A stretch of DNA of 64,000 bases from Ctena decussata. Its lineage: Eukaryota; Mollusca; Bivalvia; Lucinida; Lucinidae. Positions 10,818 through 24,700 of this stretch are shown here, in pieces. The notes below the pieces were generated by a model. That model was not told where the DNA came from and did no database searches. It saw nothing but the letters and a program-made list of their open reading frames with translations. Positions within the stretch are counted from its first letter, which is position 1. Every line of letters begins with the position of its first letter. The position numbers and the translations under genes were made by a program. The stretch spans positions 54,992,858-55,056,857 of the forward strand of contig OZ022503.1 in the NCBI GenBank assembly GCA_963989385.1, given 5' to 3'.

Positions 10818-13800
10818 ATGCCTGACCTTACATTTACCTTATGCCTGACCTTACATTTATTGCGTCAATTCAACCCCATGAAGTTGAACCAAAGGTGATT
10901 CAATTTGAGCAAATATTTGGCAAGTTATATCATCTGAGTCTACCTTATGCCTGACCTTACATTTACCTTATGCCTGACCTTACATTTATTGCGTCGATTC
11001 AACCCCATGAAGTTGAATGAACAGTGATTCAATTTGAGCAAATATTTGGCAAGTTTTATCATCTGAGTCTACCTTATGCCTGACCTTACATTTAGCTTAT
11101 GCCTGACCTTACATTTATTGCGTCGATTCAACCCCATGAAGTTGAACCAACGTTGATTTAATTTAAGCAAATATTTGGCAAGTTTTATCATCTGAGTGTA
11201 CCTTATGCCTGACCTTACATTTACCTAATGCCTGACCTTACATTTATTGCGTCGATTCAACCCCATGAAGTTGAATGAACAGTGATTCAATTTGAGCAAA
11301 TATTTGGCAAGTTTTATCATCTGAGTCTACCTTATGCCTGACCTTACATTTACCTTATGCCTGACCTTACATTTATTGCGTCGATTCAACCCCATGAAGT
11401 TGAACCAACGGTGATTCAATTTAAGCAAATATTTGGCAAGTTTTATTATCTGAGTCTACCTTATGCCTGACCTTACATTTACCTTATGCCTGACCTTACA
11501 TTTATTGCGTCGATTCAACCCCATGAAGTTGAACCAACGGTGATTCAATTTAAGCAAATATTTGGCAAGTTTTATTATCTGAGTCTACCTTATGCCTGAC
11601 CTTACATTTACCTTATGCCTGACCTTACATTTATTGCGTCGATTCAACCCCATGAAGTTGAACCAACGGTGATTCAATTTAAGCAAATATTTGGCAAGTT
11701 TTATCATCTGAGTCTACCTTATGCCTGACCTTACATTTACCTTATGCCTGAATTTACATTTATTGCGTCGATTCAACCCCATGAAGTTGAACCAACGGTG
11801 ATTCAATTTAAGCAAATATTTGGCAAGTTTTATTATCTGAGTCTACCTTATGCCTGACCTTACATTTACCTTATGCCTGACCTTACATTTATTGCGTCGA
11901 TTCAAGCCCATGAAGTTGAACCAACGGTGATTCAATTTAAGCAAATATTTGGCAAGTTTTATCATCTGAGTCTACCTTATGCCTGACCTTACATTTACCT
12001 TATGCCTGAATTTACATTTATTGCGTCGATTCAACCCCATGAAGTTGAACCAACGGTGATTCAATTTAAGCAAATATTTGGCAAGTTTTATCATCTGAGT
12101 CTACCTTATGCCTGACCTTACATTTACCTTATGCCTGACCTTACATTTATTGCGTCGATTCAACCCCATGAAGTTGAACAAACAGTGATTCAATTTGAGC
12201 AAATATTTGGCAAGTTTTATCATCTGAGTCTACCTTATCCCTGACCTTACATTTACCTTATGCCTGACCTTACATTTATTGCGTCGATTCAACCCCATGA
12301 AGTTGAACCAACGGTGATTCAATTTAAGCAAATATCTGGCAAGTTTTATTATCTGAGTCTACCTTATGCCTGACCTTACATTTACCTTATGCCTGACCTT
12401 ACATTTATTGCGTCGATTCAACCCCATGAAGTTGAATGAACAGTGATTCAATTTGAGCAAATATTAGGCAAGTTTTATCATCTGAGTCTACCTTATGCCT
12501 GACCTTACATTTACCTAATGCCTGACCTTACATTTATTGCGTCGATTCAACCCCATGAAGTTGAACAAACGGTGATTCAATTTGAGCAAATATTTGGCAA
12601 GTTTTATCATCTGAGTCTACCTTATGCCTGACCTTACATTTACCTTATGCCTGACCTTACATTTATTGCGTCGATTCAACCCCATGAAGTTGAATGAACA
12701 GTGATTCAATTTGAGCAAATATTTGGCAAGTTTTATCATCTGAGTCTACCTTATGCCTGACCTTACATTTACCTTATGCCTGACCTTACATTTATTGCGT
12801 CGATTCAACCCCATGAAGTTGAACCAACGGTGATTCAATTTAAGCAAATATTTGGCAAGTTTTATTATCTGAGTCTACCTTATGCCCGACCTTACATTTA
12901 CCTTATGCCTGACCTTACATTTATTGCGTAAATTCAACCCCATGAAGTTGAATGAACAGTGATTCAATTTGAGCAAATATTTGGCAAGTTTTATCATCTG
13001 AGTCTACCTTATGCCTGACGTTACATTTACCTAATGCCTGACCTTACATTTATTGCGTCGATTCAACCCCATGAAGTTGAACCAACGTTGATTTAATTTA
13101 AGCAAATATTTGGCATGTTTTATCATCTGAGTCTACCTTATGCCTGACCTTACATTTACCTAATGCCTGACCTTACATTTATTGCGTCGATTCAACCCCA
13201 TGAAGTTGAACCAAAGGTGATTCAATTTAAGCAAATATTTGGCAAGTTTTATCATCTGAGTCTACCTTATGCCTGACCTTACATTTACCTTATGCAGGAC
13301 CATACATTTATTGCGTCGATTCAACCCCATGAAGTTGAACCAACGGTGATTCAATTTAAGCAAATATTTGGCAAGTTTTATTATCTGAGTCTACCTTATG
13401 CCTGACCTTACATTTACCTTATGCCTGACCTTACATTTATTGCGTCGATTCAACCCCATGAAGTTGAACCAACGGTGATTCAATTTGAGCAAATATTTGG
13501 CAAGTTTTATCATCTGAGTCTACCTTATGCCTGACCTTACATTTACCTTATGCCTGACATTACATTTATTGCGTCGATTCAACCCCATGAAGTTGAACCA
13601 ACGGTGATTCAATTTGAGCAAATATTTGGCAAGTTTTATCATCTGAGTCTACCTTATGCCTGACCTTACATTTACCTTATGCCTGACCTTACATTTATTG
13701 CGTCGATTCAACCCCATGAAGTTGAATGAACAGTGATTCAATTTGAGCAAATATTTGGCAAGTTTTATCATCTGAGTCTACCTTATGCCTGACATTACAT

Positions 13801-14042
13801 TTACCTAATGCCTGACCTTACATTTATTGCGTCGATTCAACCCCATGAAGTTGAACCAACGGTGATTCAATTTGAGCAAATATTTGGCAAGTTTTATCAT
13901 CTGAGTCTACCTTATGCCTGACCTTACATTTACCTTATGCCTGACCTTACATTTATTGCGTCGATTCAACCCCATGAAGTTGAATGAACAGTGATTCAAT
14001 TTGAGCAAAATTTTGGCAAGTTTTATCATCTGAGTCTACCTT
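10818..14042 (+). repeat. A array 2: exactly 25 monomers
   Basis: The run is 3225 bp, precisely 25 x 129, so with block 2 it makes a 4964-bp higher-order unit. The first monomer has gcgtcaattc with ccaaaggtg and gcaagttatatc. A later one has accttacatttagc where most arrays have acgttacatttagc. All of these recur in array 8. A private change is ccttatccctgacc near 12233. Confidence 0.93.
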
Positions 14043-15781
14043 ATGCCTGACCTTACATTTATTGCAACTCATTTATGCGAAGGAAATCAAGAGACAGCAA
14101 ATATTGAACCAGTTTCACCTGAGTCTACCTTATGCCTGACTTTACATTTACTGCAATTCATTTGTGAGAAAGAAATCAACCAATCACAAAACAACCTAAC
14201 TCAGCTTAACATACCTTTTATTTTGACAAGTGTAGGACAGGGGAAGAAAGAAACCAAAGGGGTGGACGCGTCCCGCACACAACGGTCAATCAACACTGAA
14301 TCAACATCGATTCAATGTCATGGGGCGTTGACTCAACGTCGATTCAATGTTGACCTAACGTCATATGCATCCAGACAAATATTCCGCAAGTTTCATCTGA
14401 GTCTACCTTATGCCTGACCTTACATTTATTGCAACTCATTTATGCGAAGGAAATCAACAAATCACAAAACAAACTAACTCAGCTTAACATACCTTTTATT
14501 TTGACACTTGTAGGACAGGGGAAGAGAGAAACCAAAGGGGTGGACGTGTCCCGCACACAACGGTCAATCAACACTGAATCAACGTTGATTCAATGTCATG
14601 GGGCGTTGATTCAACGTCGATTCAATGTTGACCCAACGTCATATGCCTCCAGACAAATATTCCGCAAGTTTCATCTGAGTCTACCTTATGCCTGACCTTA
14701 CATTTATTGCAACTCATTTGTGCGAAGGAAATCAACCAATCACAAAACAAACTAACTCAGCTAAACATATCTTTTATTTTGACACTTGTAGGACAGCGGA
14801 AGAGAGAAACCAAAGGGATGGACACGTCCCCCACACAACGGTCAATCAACACTGAATCAACGTTGATTCAATGTCATGGGGCGTTGACTCAACGTCGAAT
14901 CAATGTTGACCTAACGTCATATGCCTCCAGACAAATATTCCGCAAGTTTCATCTGAGTCTACCTTATGCCTGACCTTACATTTATTGCAACTCATTTGTG
15001 CGAAGGAAATCAACCAATCACAAAACAAACTAACTCAGCTTAACATACCTTTTATTTTGACACTTGTAGGACAGGGGAAGAGAGAAACCAAAGGGGTGGA
15101 CGGGTCCCGCACACAATGGTCAATCAACACTGAAGCAACGTCGATTCAATGTCATGGGGCGTTGACTCAACGTCGATTCAATGTTGACCTAACGTCATAC
15201 GCCTCAAAACAAATATTCCACAAGTTTCATCTGAGTCTACCTTATGCCTGACCTTACATTTATTGCAACTCATTTGTGCGAAGGAAATCAACCAATCACA
15301 AAACAAACTAACTCAGCTTAACATACCTTTTATTTTGACACTTGTAGGACAGGGGAAGAGAGAAACCAAAGGGGTGGACGGGTCCCGCACACAACGGTCA
15401 ATCAACACTGAAGCAACGTCGATTCAATGTCATGGGGCGTTGACTCAACGTCGATTCAATGTTGACCTAACGTCATATGCCTCAAAACAAATATTCCACA
15501 AGTTTCATCTGAGTCTACCTTATGCCTGACTTTACATTTATTGCAACTAGTTTGTGAGAAGGAAATCAAAGAATACTTACGTTTTTGTTCAGCTCCCACA
15601 CTCCCCTTCCTCATAGTATCTGAAAATGGAAAAAACAAAATCACCAAAAGAAGTCCAACACTCTTAGGTTATAAAGCAACTATTATTACATGACATAACC
15701 AATCACAATACAAACTAACCGAGATTAACTTACTATTAGAGACAGAGCAAATATTGGGCAAGTTTCACCTGAGTCTACCTT
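14043..15781 (+). repeat. B block 3
   Basis: The head is 14043-14131, the B units start at 14132, 14410, 14688, 14966 and 15244, and the tail is 15522-15781. Private changes are gttgacccaacg in B2 (near 14630), cacacaatggtc in B4 and gtcatacgcc near 15196. Confidence 0.93.
15570..15698 (-). other. Exon-like 129-bp insert in B block 3 tail
   Basis: The core is 15581-15619 with both splice-like signals intact. One private change outside the core gives attattacatgac near 15684-15692. Confidence 0.55.
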
Positions 15782-18700
15782 ATGCCTGACCTTACATTTA
15801 CCTTATGCCTGACCTTACATTTATTGCGTCGATTCAACCCCATGAAGTTGAACCAAAGGTGATTCAATTTGAGCAAATATTTGGCAAGTTTTATCATCTG
15901 AGTCTACCTTATGCCTGACCTTACATTTACCTTATGCCTGACCTTACATTTATTGCGTCGATTCAACCCCATGAAGTTGAATGAACAGTGATTCAATTTG
16001 AGCAAATATTTGGCAAGTTTTATCATCTGAGTCTACCTTATGCCTGACGTTACATTTAGCTTATGCCTGACCTTACATTTATTGCGTCGATTCAACCCCA
16101 TGAAGTTGAACCAACGTTGATTTAATTTAAGCAAATATTTGGCAAGCTTTATCATCTGAGTGTACCTTATGCCTGACCTTACATTTACCTAATGCCTGAC
16201 CTTACATTTATTGCGTCGATTCAACCCCATGAAGTTGAATGAACAGTGATTCAATTTGAGCAAATATTTGGCAAGTTTTATCATCTGAGTCTACCTTATG
16301 CCTGACCTTACATTTACCTTATGCCTGACCTTACATTTATTGCGTCAATTCAACCCCATGAAGTTGAACCAACGGTGATTCAATTTAAGCAAATATTTGG
16401 CAAGTTTTATTATCTGAGTCTACCTTATGCCTGACCTTACATTTACCTTATGCCTGACCTTACATTTATTGCGTCGATTCAACCCCATGAAGTTGAACCA
16501 ACGGTGATTCAATTTAAGCAAATATTTGGCAAGTTTTATTATCTGAGTCTACCTTATGCCTGACCTTACATTTACCTTATGCCTGACCTTACATTTATTG
16601 CGTCGATTCAACCCCATGAAGTTGAACCAACGGTGATTCAATTTAAGCAAATATTTGGCAAGTTTTATCATCTGAGTCTACCTTATGCCTGACCTTACAT
16701 TTACCTTATGCCTGAATTTACATTTATTGCGTCGATTCAACCCCATGAAGTTGAACCAACGGTGATTCAATTTAAGCAAATATTTGGCAAGTTTTATTAT
16801 CTGAGTCTACCTTATGCCTGACCTTACATTTACCTTATGCCTGACCTTACATTTATTGCGTCGATTCAAGCCCATGAAGTTGAACCAACGGTGATTCAAT
16901 TTAAGCAAATATTTGGCAAGTTTTATCATCTGAGTCTACCTTATGCCTGACCTTACATTTACCTTATGCCTGACCTTACATTTATTGCGTCGATTCAACC
17001 CCATGAAGTTGAACAAACAGTGATTCAATTTGAGCAAATATTTGGCAAGTTTTATCATCTGAGTCTACCTTATGCCTGACCTTACATTTACCTTATGCCT
17101 GACCTTACATTTATTGCGTCGATTCAACCCCATGAAGTTGAACCAACGGTGATTCAATTTAAGCAAATATTTGGCAAGTTTTATTATCTGAGTCTACCTT
17201 ATGCCTGACCTTACATTTACCTTATGCCTGACCTTACATTTATTGCGTCGATTCAACCCCATGAAGTTGAATGAACAGTGATTCAATTTGAGCAAATATT
17301 TCGCAAGTTTTATCATCTGAGTCTACCTTATGCCTGACCTTACATTTACCTAATGCCTGACCTTACATTTATTGCGGCGATTCATTCCCATGAAGTTGAA
17401 CAAACGGTGATTCAATTTGAGCAAATATTTGGCAAGTTTTATCATCTGAGTCTACCTTATGCCTGACCTTACATTTACCTTATGCCTGAATTTACATTTA
17501 TTGCGTCGATTCAACCCCATGAAGTTGAATGAACAGTGATTCAATTTGAGCAAATATTTGGCAAGTTTTATCATCTGAGTCTACCTTATGCCTGACCTTA
17601 CATTTACCTTATGCCTGACCTTACATTTATTGCGTCGATTCAACCCCATGAAGTTGAATGAACAGTGATTCAATTTGAGCAAATATTTCGCAAGTTTTAT
17701 CATCTGAGTCTACCTTATGCCTGACCTTACATTTACCTAATGCCTGACCTTACATTTATTGCGGCGATTCATTCCCATGAAGTTGAACAAACGGTGATTC
17801 AATTTGAGCAAATATTTGGCAAGTTTTATCATCTGAGTCTACCTTATGCCTGACCTTACATTTACCTTATGCCTGAGCTTACATTTATTGCGTCGATTCA
17901 ACCCCATGAAGTTGAACCAACGGTGATTCAATTTGAGCAAATATTTGGCAAGTTTTATCATCTGAGTCTACCTTATGCCTGACCTTACATTTACCTTATG
18001 CCTGACCTTACATTTATTGCGTCGATTCAACCCCATGAAGTTGAACCAACGGTGATTCAATTTAAGCAAATATTTGGCAAGTTTTATTATCTGAGTCTAC
18101 CTTATGCCCGACCTTACATTTACCTTATGCCTGACCTTACATTTATTGCGTAAATTCAACCCCATGAAGTTGAATGAACAGTGATTCAATTTGAGCAAAT
18201 ATTTGGCAAGTTTTATCATCTGAGTCTACCTTATGCCTGACGTTACATTTACCTAATGCCTGACCTTACATTTATTGCGTCGATTCAACCCCATGAAGTT
18301 GAACCAACGTTGATTTAATTTAAGCAAATATTTGGCAAGTTTTATCATCTGAGTCTACCTTATGCCTGACCTTACATTTACCTAATGCCTGACCTTACAT
18401 TTATTGCGTCGATTCAACCCCATGAAGTTGAACCAACGGTGATTCAATTTAAGCAAATATTTGGCAAGTTTTATCATCTGAGTCTACCTTATGCCTGACC
18501 TTACATTTACCTTATGCCTGACCTTACATTTATTGCGTCGATTCAACCCCATGAAGTTGAACCAACGGTGATTCAATTTAAGCAAATATTTGGCAAGTTT
18601 TATTATCTGAGTCTACCTTATGCCTGACCTTACATTTACCTAATGCCTGACCTTACATTTATTGCGTCGATTCAACCCCATGAAGTTGAACCAACGGTGA

Positions 18701-21700
18701 TTAAATTTGAGCAAATATTTGGCAAGTTTTATCATCTGAGTCTACCTTATGCCTGACCTTACATTTACCTTATGCCTGACCTTACATTTATTGCGTCGAT
18801 TCAACCCCATGAAGTTGAACCAACGGTGATTCAATTTAAGCAAATATTTGGCAAGTTTTATCATCTGAGTCTACCTTATGCCTGACCTTACATTTACCTT
18901 ATGCCTGACCTAACATTTATTGCGTCGATTCAACCCCATGAAGTTAAACCAACGGTGATTCAATTTGAGCAAATATTTGGCAAGTTTTATCATCTGAGTC
19001 TACCTTATGCCTGACCTTACATTTACCTAATGCCTGACCTTACATTTATTGCGTCGATTCAACCCCATGAAATTGAACCAACGGTGATTCAATTTGAGCA
19101 AATATTTGGCAAGTTTTATCATCTGAGTCTACCTTATGCCTGACCTTACATTTACCTTATGCCTGACCTTACATTTATTGCGTCGATTCAACCCCATGAA
19201 GTTGAATGAACAGTGATTCAATTTGAGCAAATATTTGGCAAGTTTTATCATCTGAGTCTACCTTATGCCTGACCTTACATTTACCTTATGCCTGACCTTA
19301 CATTTATTGCGTCGATTCAACCCCATGAAGTTGAATGAACAGTGATTCAATTTGAGCAAATATTTGGCAAGTTTTACCATCTGAGTCTACCTTATGCCTG
19401 ACCTTACATTTACCTTATGCCTGACCTTACATTTATTGCGTCGATTCAACCCCATGAAGTTGAACCAACGGTGATTCAATTTAAGCAAATATTTGGCAAG
19501 TTTTATTATCTGAGTCTACCTTATGCCCGACCTTACATTTACCTTATGCCTGACCTTACATTTATTGCGTAAATTCAACCCCATGAAGTTGAATGAACAG
19601 TGATTCAATTTGAGCAAATATTTGGCAAGTTTTATCATCTGAGTCTACCTTATGCCTGACGTTACATTTACCTAATGCCTGACCTTACATTTATTGCGTC
19701 GATTCAACCCCATGAAGTTGAACCAACGTTGATTTAATTTAAGCAAATATTTGGCAAGTTTTATCATCTGAGTCTACCTTATGCCTGACCTTACATTTAC
19801 CTAATGCCTGACCTTACATTTATTGCGTCGATTCAATCCCATGAAGTTGAACCAACGGTGATTCAATTTAAGCAAATATTTGGCAAGTTTTATCATCTGA
19901 GTCTACCTTATGCCTGACCTTACATTTACCTTATGCCTGACCTTACATTTATTGCGTCGATTCAACCCCATGAAGTTGAACCAACGTTGATTTAATTTAA
20001 GCAAATATTTGGCAAGTTTTATTATCTGAGTCTACCTTATGCCTGACCTTACATTTACCTTATGCCTGACCTTACATTTATTGCGTCGATTCAACCCCAT
20101 GAAGTTGAACCAACGGTGATTCAATTTGAGCAAATATTTGGCAAGTTTTATCATCTGAGTCTACCTTATGCCTGACCTTACATTTACCTTATGCCTGACC
20201 TTACATTTATTGCGTCGATTCAACCCCATGAAGTTGAACCAACGGTGATTCAATTTAAGCAAATATTTGGCAAGTTTTATAATCTGAGTCTACCTTATGC
20301 CTGACCTTACATTTACCTTATGCCTGACCTTACATTTATTGCGTCGATTCAACCCCATGAAGTTGAACCAACGGTGATTCAATTTGAGCAAATATTTGGC
20401 AAGTTTTATCATCTGAGTCTACCTTATGCCTGACCTTACATTTACCTTATGCCTGACCTTACATTTATTGCGTCGATTCAACCCCATGAAGTTGAACCAA
20501 CGGTGATTCAATTTAAGCAAATATTTGGCAAGTTTTATTATCTGAGTCTACCTTATGCCTGACCTTACATTTACCTTATGCCTGACCTTACATTTATTGC
20601 GTCGATTCAACCCCATGAAGTTGAATGAACAGTGATTCAATTTGAGCAAATATTAGGCAAGTTTTATCATCTGAGTCTACCTTATGCCTGACCTTACATT
20701 TACCTAATGCCTGACCTTACATTTATTGCGTCGATTCAACCCCATGAAGTTGAACAAACGGTGATTCAATTTGAGCAAATATTTGGCAAGTTTTATCATC
20801 TGAGTCTACCTTATGCCTGACCTTACATTTACCTTATGCCTGACCTTACATTTATTGCGTCGATTCAACCCCATGAAGTTGAATGAACAGTGATTCAATT
20901 TGAGCAAATATTTGGCAAGTTTTATCATCTGAGTCTACCTTATGCCTGACCTTACATTTACCTTATGCCTGACCTTACATTTATTGCGTCGATTCAACCC
21001 CATGAAGTTGAACCAACGGTGATTCAATTTAAGCAAATATTTGGCAAGTTTTATTATCTGAGTCTACCTTATGCCCGACCTTACATTTACCTTATGCCTG
21101 ACCTCACATTTATTGCGTAAATTCAACCCCATGAAGTTGAATGAACAGTGATTCAATTTGAGCAAATATTTGGCAAGTTTTATCATCTGAGTCTACCTTA
21201 TGCCTGACGTTACATTTACCTAATGCCTGACCTTACATTTATTGCGTCGATTCAACCCCATGAAGTTGAACCAACGTTGATTTAATTTAAGCAAATATTT
21301 GGCAAGTTTTATCATCTGAGTCTACCTTATGCCTGACCTTACATTTACCTAATGCCTGACCTTACATTTATTGCGTCGATTCAACCCCATGAAGTTGAAC
21401 CAAAGGTGATTCAATTTAAGCAAATATTTGGCAAGTTTTATCATCTGAGTCTACCTTATGCCTGACCTTACATTTACCTTATGCAGGACCTTACATTTAT
21501 TGCGTCGATTCAACCCCATGAAGTTGAACCAACGGTGATTCAATTTAAGCAAATATTTGGCAAGTTTTATTATCTGAGTCTACCTTATGCATGACCTTAC
21601 ATTTACCTTATGCCTGACCTTACATTTATTGCGTCGATTCAACCCCATGAAGTTGAACCAACGGTGATTCAATTTGAGCAAATATTTAGCAAGTTTTATC

Positions 21701-24700
21701 ATCTGAGTCTACCTTATGCCTGACCTTACATTTACCTTATGCCTGACATTACATTTATTGCGTCGATTCAACCCCATGAAGTTGAACCAACGGTGATTCA
21801 ATTTGAGCAAATATTTGGCAAGTTTTATCATCTGAGTCTACCTTATGCCTGACCTTACATTTACCTTATGCCTGACCTTACATTTATTGCGTCGATTCAA
21901 CCCCATGAAGTTGAATGAACAGTGATTCAATTTGAGCAAATATTTGGCAAGTTTTATCATCTGAGTCTACCTTATGCCTGACCTTACATTTACCTAATGC
22001 CTGACCTTACATTTATTGCGTCGATTCAACCCCATGAAGTTGAACCAACGGTGATTCAATTTGAGCAAATATTTGGCAAGTTTTATCATCTGAGTCTACC
22101 TTATGCCTGACCTTACATTTACCTTATGCCTGACCTTACATTTATTGCGTCGATTCAACCCCATGAAGTTGAATGAACAGTGATTCAATTTGAGCAAATA
22201 TTTGGCAAGTTTTATCATCTGAGTCTACCTTATGCCTGACCTTACATTTACCTTATGCCTGACCTTACATTTATTGCGTCGATTCAACCCCATGAAGTTG
22301 AATGAACAGTGATTCAATTTGAGCAAATATTTCGCAAGTTTTATCATCTGAGTCTACCTTATGCCTGACCTTACATTTACCTAATGCCTGACCTTACATT
22401 TATTGCGGCGATTCATTCCCATGAAGTTGAACAAACGGTGATTCAATTTGAGCAAATATTTGGCAAGTTTTATCATCTGAGTCTACCTTATGCCTGACCT
22501 TACATTTACCTTATGCCTGAGCTTACATTTATTGCGTCGATTCAACCCCATGAAATTGAATGAACAGTGATTCAATTTGAGCAAATATTTGGCAAGTTTT
22601 ATCATCTGAGTCTACCTTATGCCTGACCTTACATTTACCTTATGCCTGACCTTACATTTATTGCGTCGATTCAACCCCATGAAGTTGAACCAACGGTGAT
22701 TCAATTTAAGCAAATATTTGGCAAGTTTTATTATCTGAGTCTACCTTATGCCCGACCTTACATTTACCTTATGCCTGACCTTACATTTATTGCGTAAATT
22801 CAACCCCATGAAGTTGAATGAACAGTGATTCAATTTGAGCAAATATTTGGCAAGTTTTATCATCTGAGTCTACCTTATGCCTGACGTTACATTTACCTAA
22901 TGCCTGACCTTACATTTATTGCGTCGATTCAACCCCATGAAGTTGAACCAACGTTGATTTAATTTAAGCAAATATTTGGCAAGTTTTATCATCTGAGTCT
23001 ACCTTATGCCTGACCTTACATTTACCTAATGCCTGACCTTACATTTATTGCGTCGATTCAACCCCATGAAGTTGAACCAACGGTGATTCAATTTAAGCAA
23101 ATATTTGGCAAGTTTTATCATCTGAGTCTACCTTATGCCTGACCTTACATTTACCTTATGCCTGACCTTACATTTATTGCGTCGATTCAACCCCATGAAG
23201 TTGAACCAACGGTGATTCAATTTAAGCAAATATTTGGCAAGTTTTATTATCTGAGTCTACCTTATGCCTGACCTTACATTTACCTAATGCCTGACCTTAC
23301 ATTTATTGCGTCGATTCAACCCCATGAAGTTGAACCAACGGTGATTAAATTTGAGCAAATATTTGGCAAGTTTTATCATCTGAGTCTACCTTATGCCTGA
23401 CCTTACATTTACCTTATGCCTGACCTTACATTTATTGCGTCGATTCAACCCCATGAAGTTGAACCAACGGTGATTCAATTTAAGCAAATATTTGGCAAGT
23501 TTTATCATCTGAGTCTACCTTATGCCTGACCTTACATTTACCTTATGCCTGACCTAACATTTATTGCGTCGATTCAACCCCATGAAGTTAAACCAACGGT
23601 GATTCAATTTGAGCAAATATTTGGCAAGTTTTATCATCTGAGTCTACCTTATGCCTGACCTTACATTTACCTAATGCCTGACCTTACATTTATTGCGTCG
23701 ATTCAACCCCATGAAATTGAACCAACGGTGATTCAATTTGAGCAAATATTTGGCAAGTTTTATCATCTGAGTCTACCTTATGCCTGACCTTACATTTACC
23801 TTATGCCTGACCTTACATTTATTGCGTCGATTCAACCCCATGAAGTTGAATGAACAGTGATTCAATTTGAGCAAATATTTGGCAAGTTTTATCATCTGAG
23901 TCTACCTTATGCCTGACCTTACATTTACCTTATGCCTGACCTTACATTTATTGCGTCGATTCAACCCCATGAAGTTGAATGAACAGTGATTCAATTTGAG
24001 CAAATATTTGGCAAGTTTTACCATCTGAGTCTACCTTATGCCTGACCTTACATTTACCTTATGCCTGACCTTACATTTATTGCGTCGATTCAACCCCATG
24101 AAGTTGAACCAACGGTGATTCAATTTAAGCAAATATTTGGCAAGTTTTATTATCTGAGTCTACCTTATGCCCGACCTTACATTTACCTTATGCCTGACCT
24201 TACATTTATTGCGTAAATTCAACCCCATGAAGTTGAATGAACAGTGATTCAATTTGAGCAAATATTTGGCAAGTTTTATCATCTGAGTCTACCTTATGCC
24301 TGACGTTACATTTACCTAATGCCTGACCTTACATTTATTGCGTCGATTCAACCCCATGAAGTTGAACCAACGTTGATTTAATTTAAGCAAATATTTGGCA
24401 AGTTTTATCATCTGAGTCTACCTTATGCCTGACCTTACATTTACCTAATGCCTGACCTTACATTTATTGCGTCGATTCAACCCCATGAAGTTGAACCAAC
24501 GGTGATTCAATTTAAGCAAATATTTGGCAAGTTTTATCATCTGAGTCTACCTTATGCCTGACCTTACATTTACCTTATGCCTGACCTTACATTTATTGCG
24601 TCGATTCAACCCCATGAAGTTGAACCAACGGTGATTCAATTTAAGCAAATATTTGGCAAGTTTTATTATCTGAGTCTACCTTATGCCTGACCTTACATTT

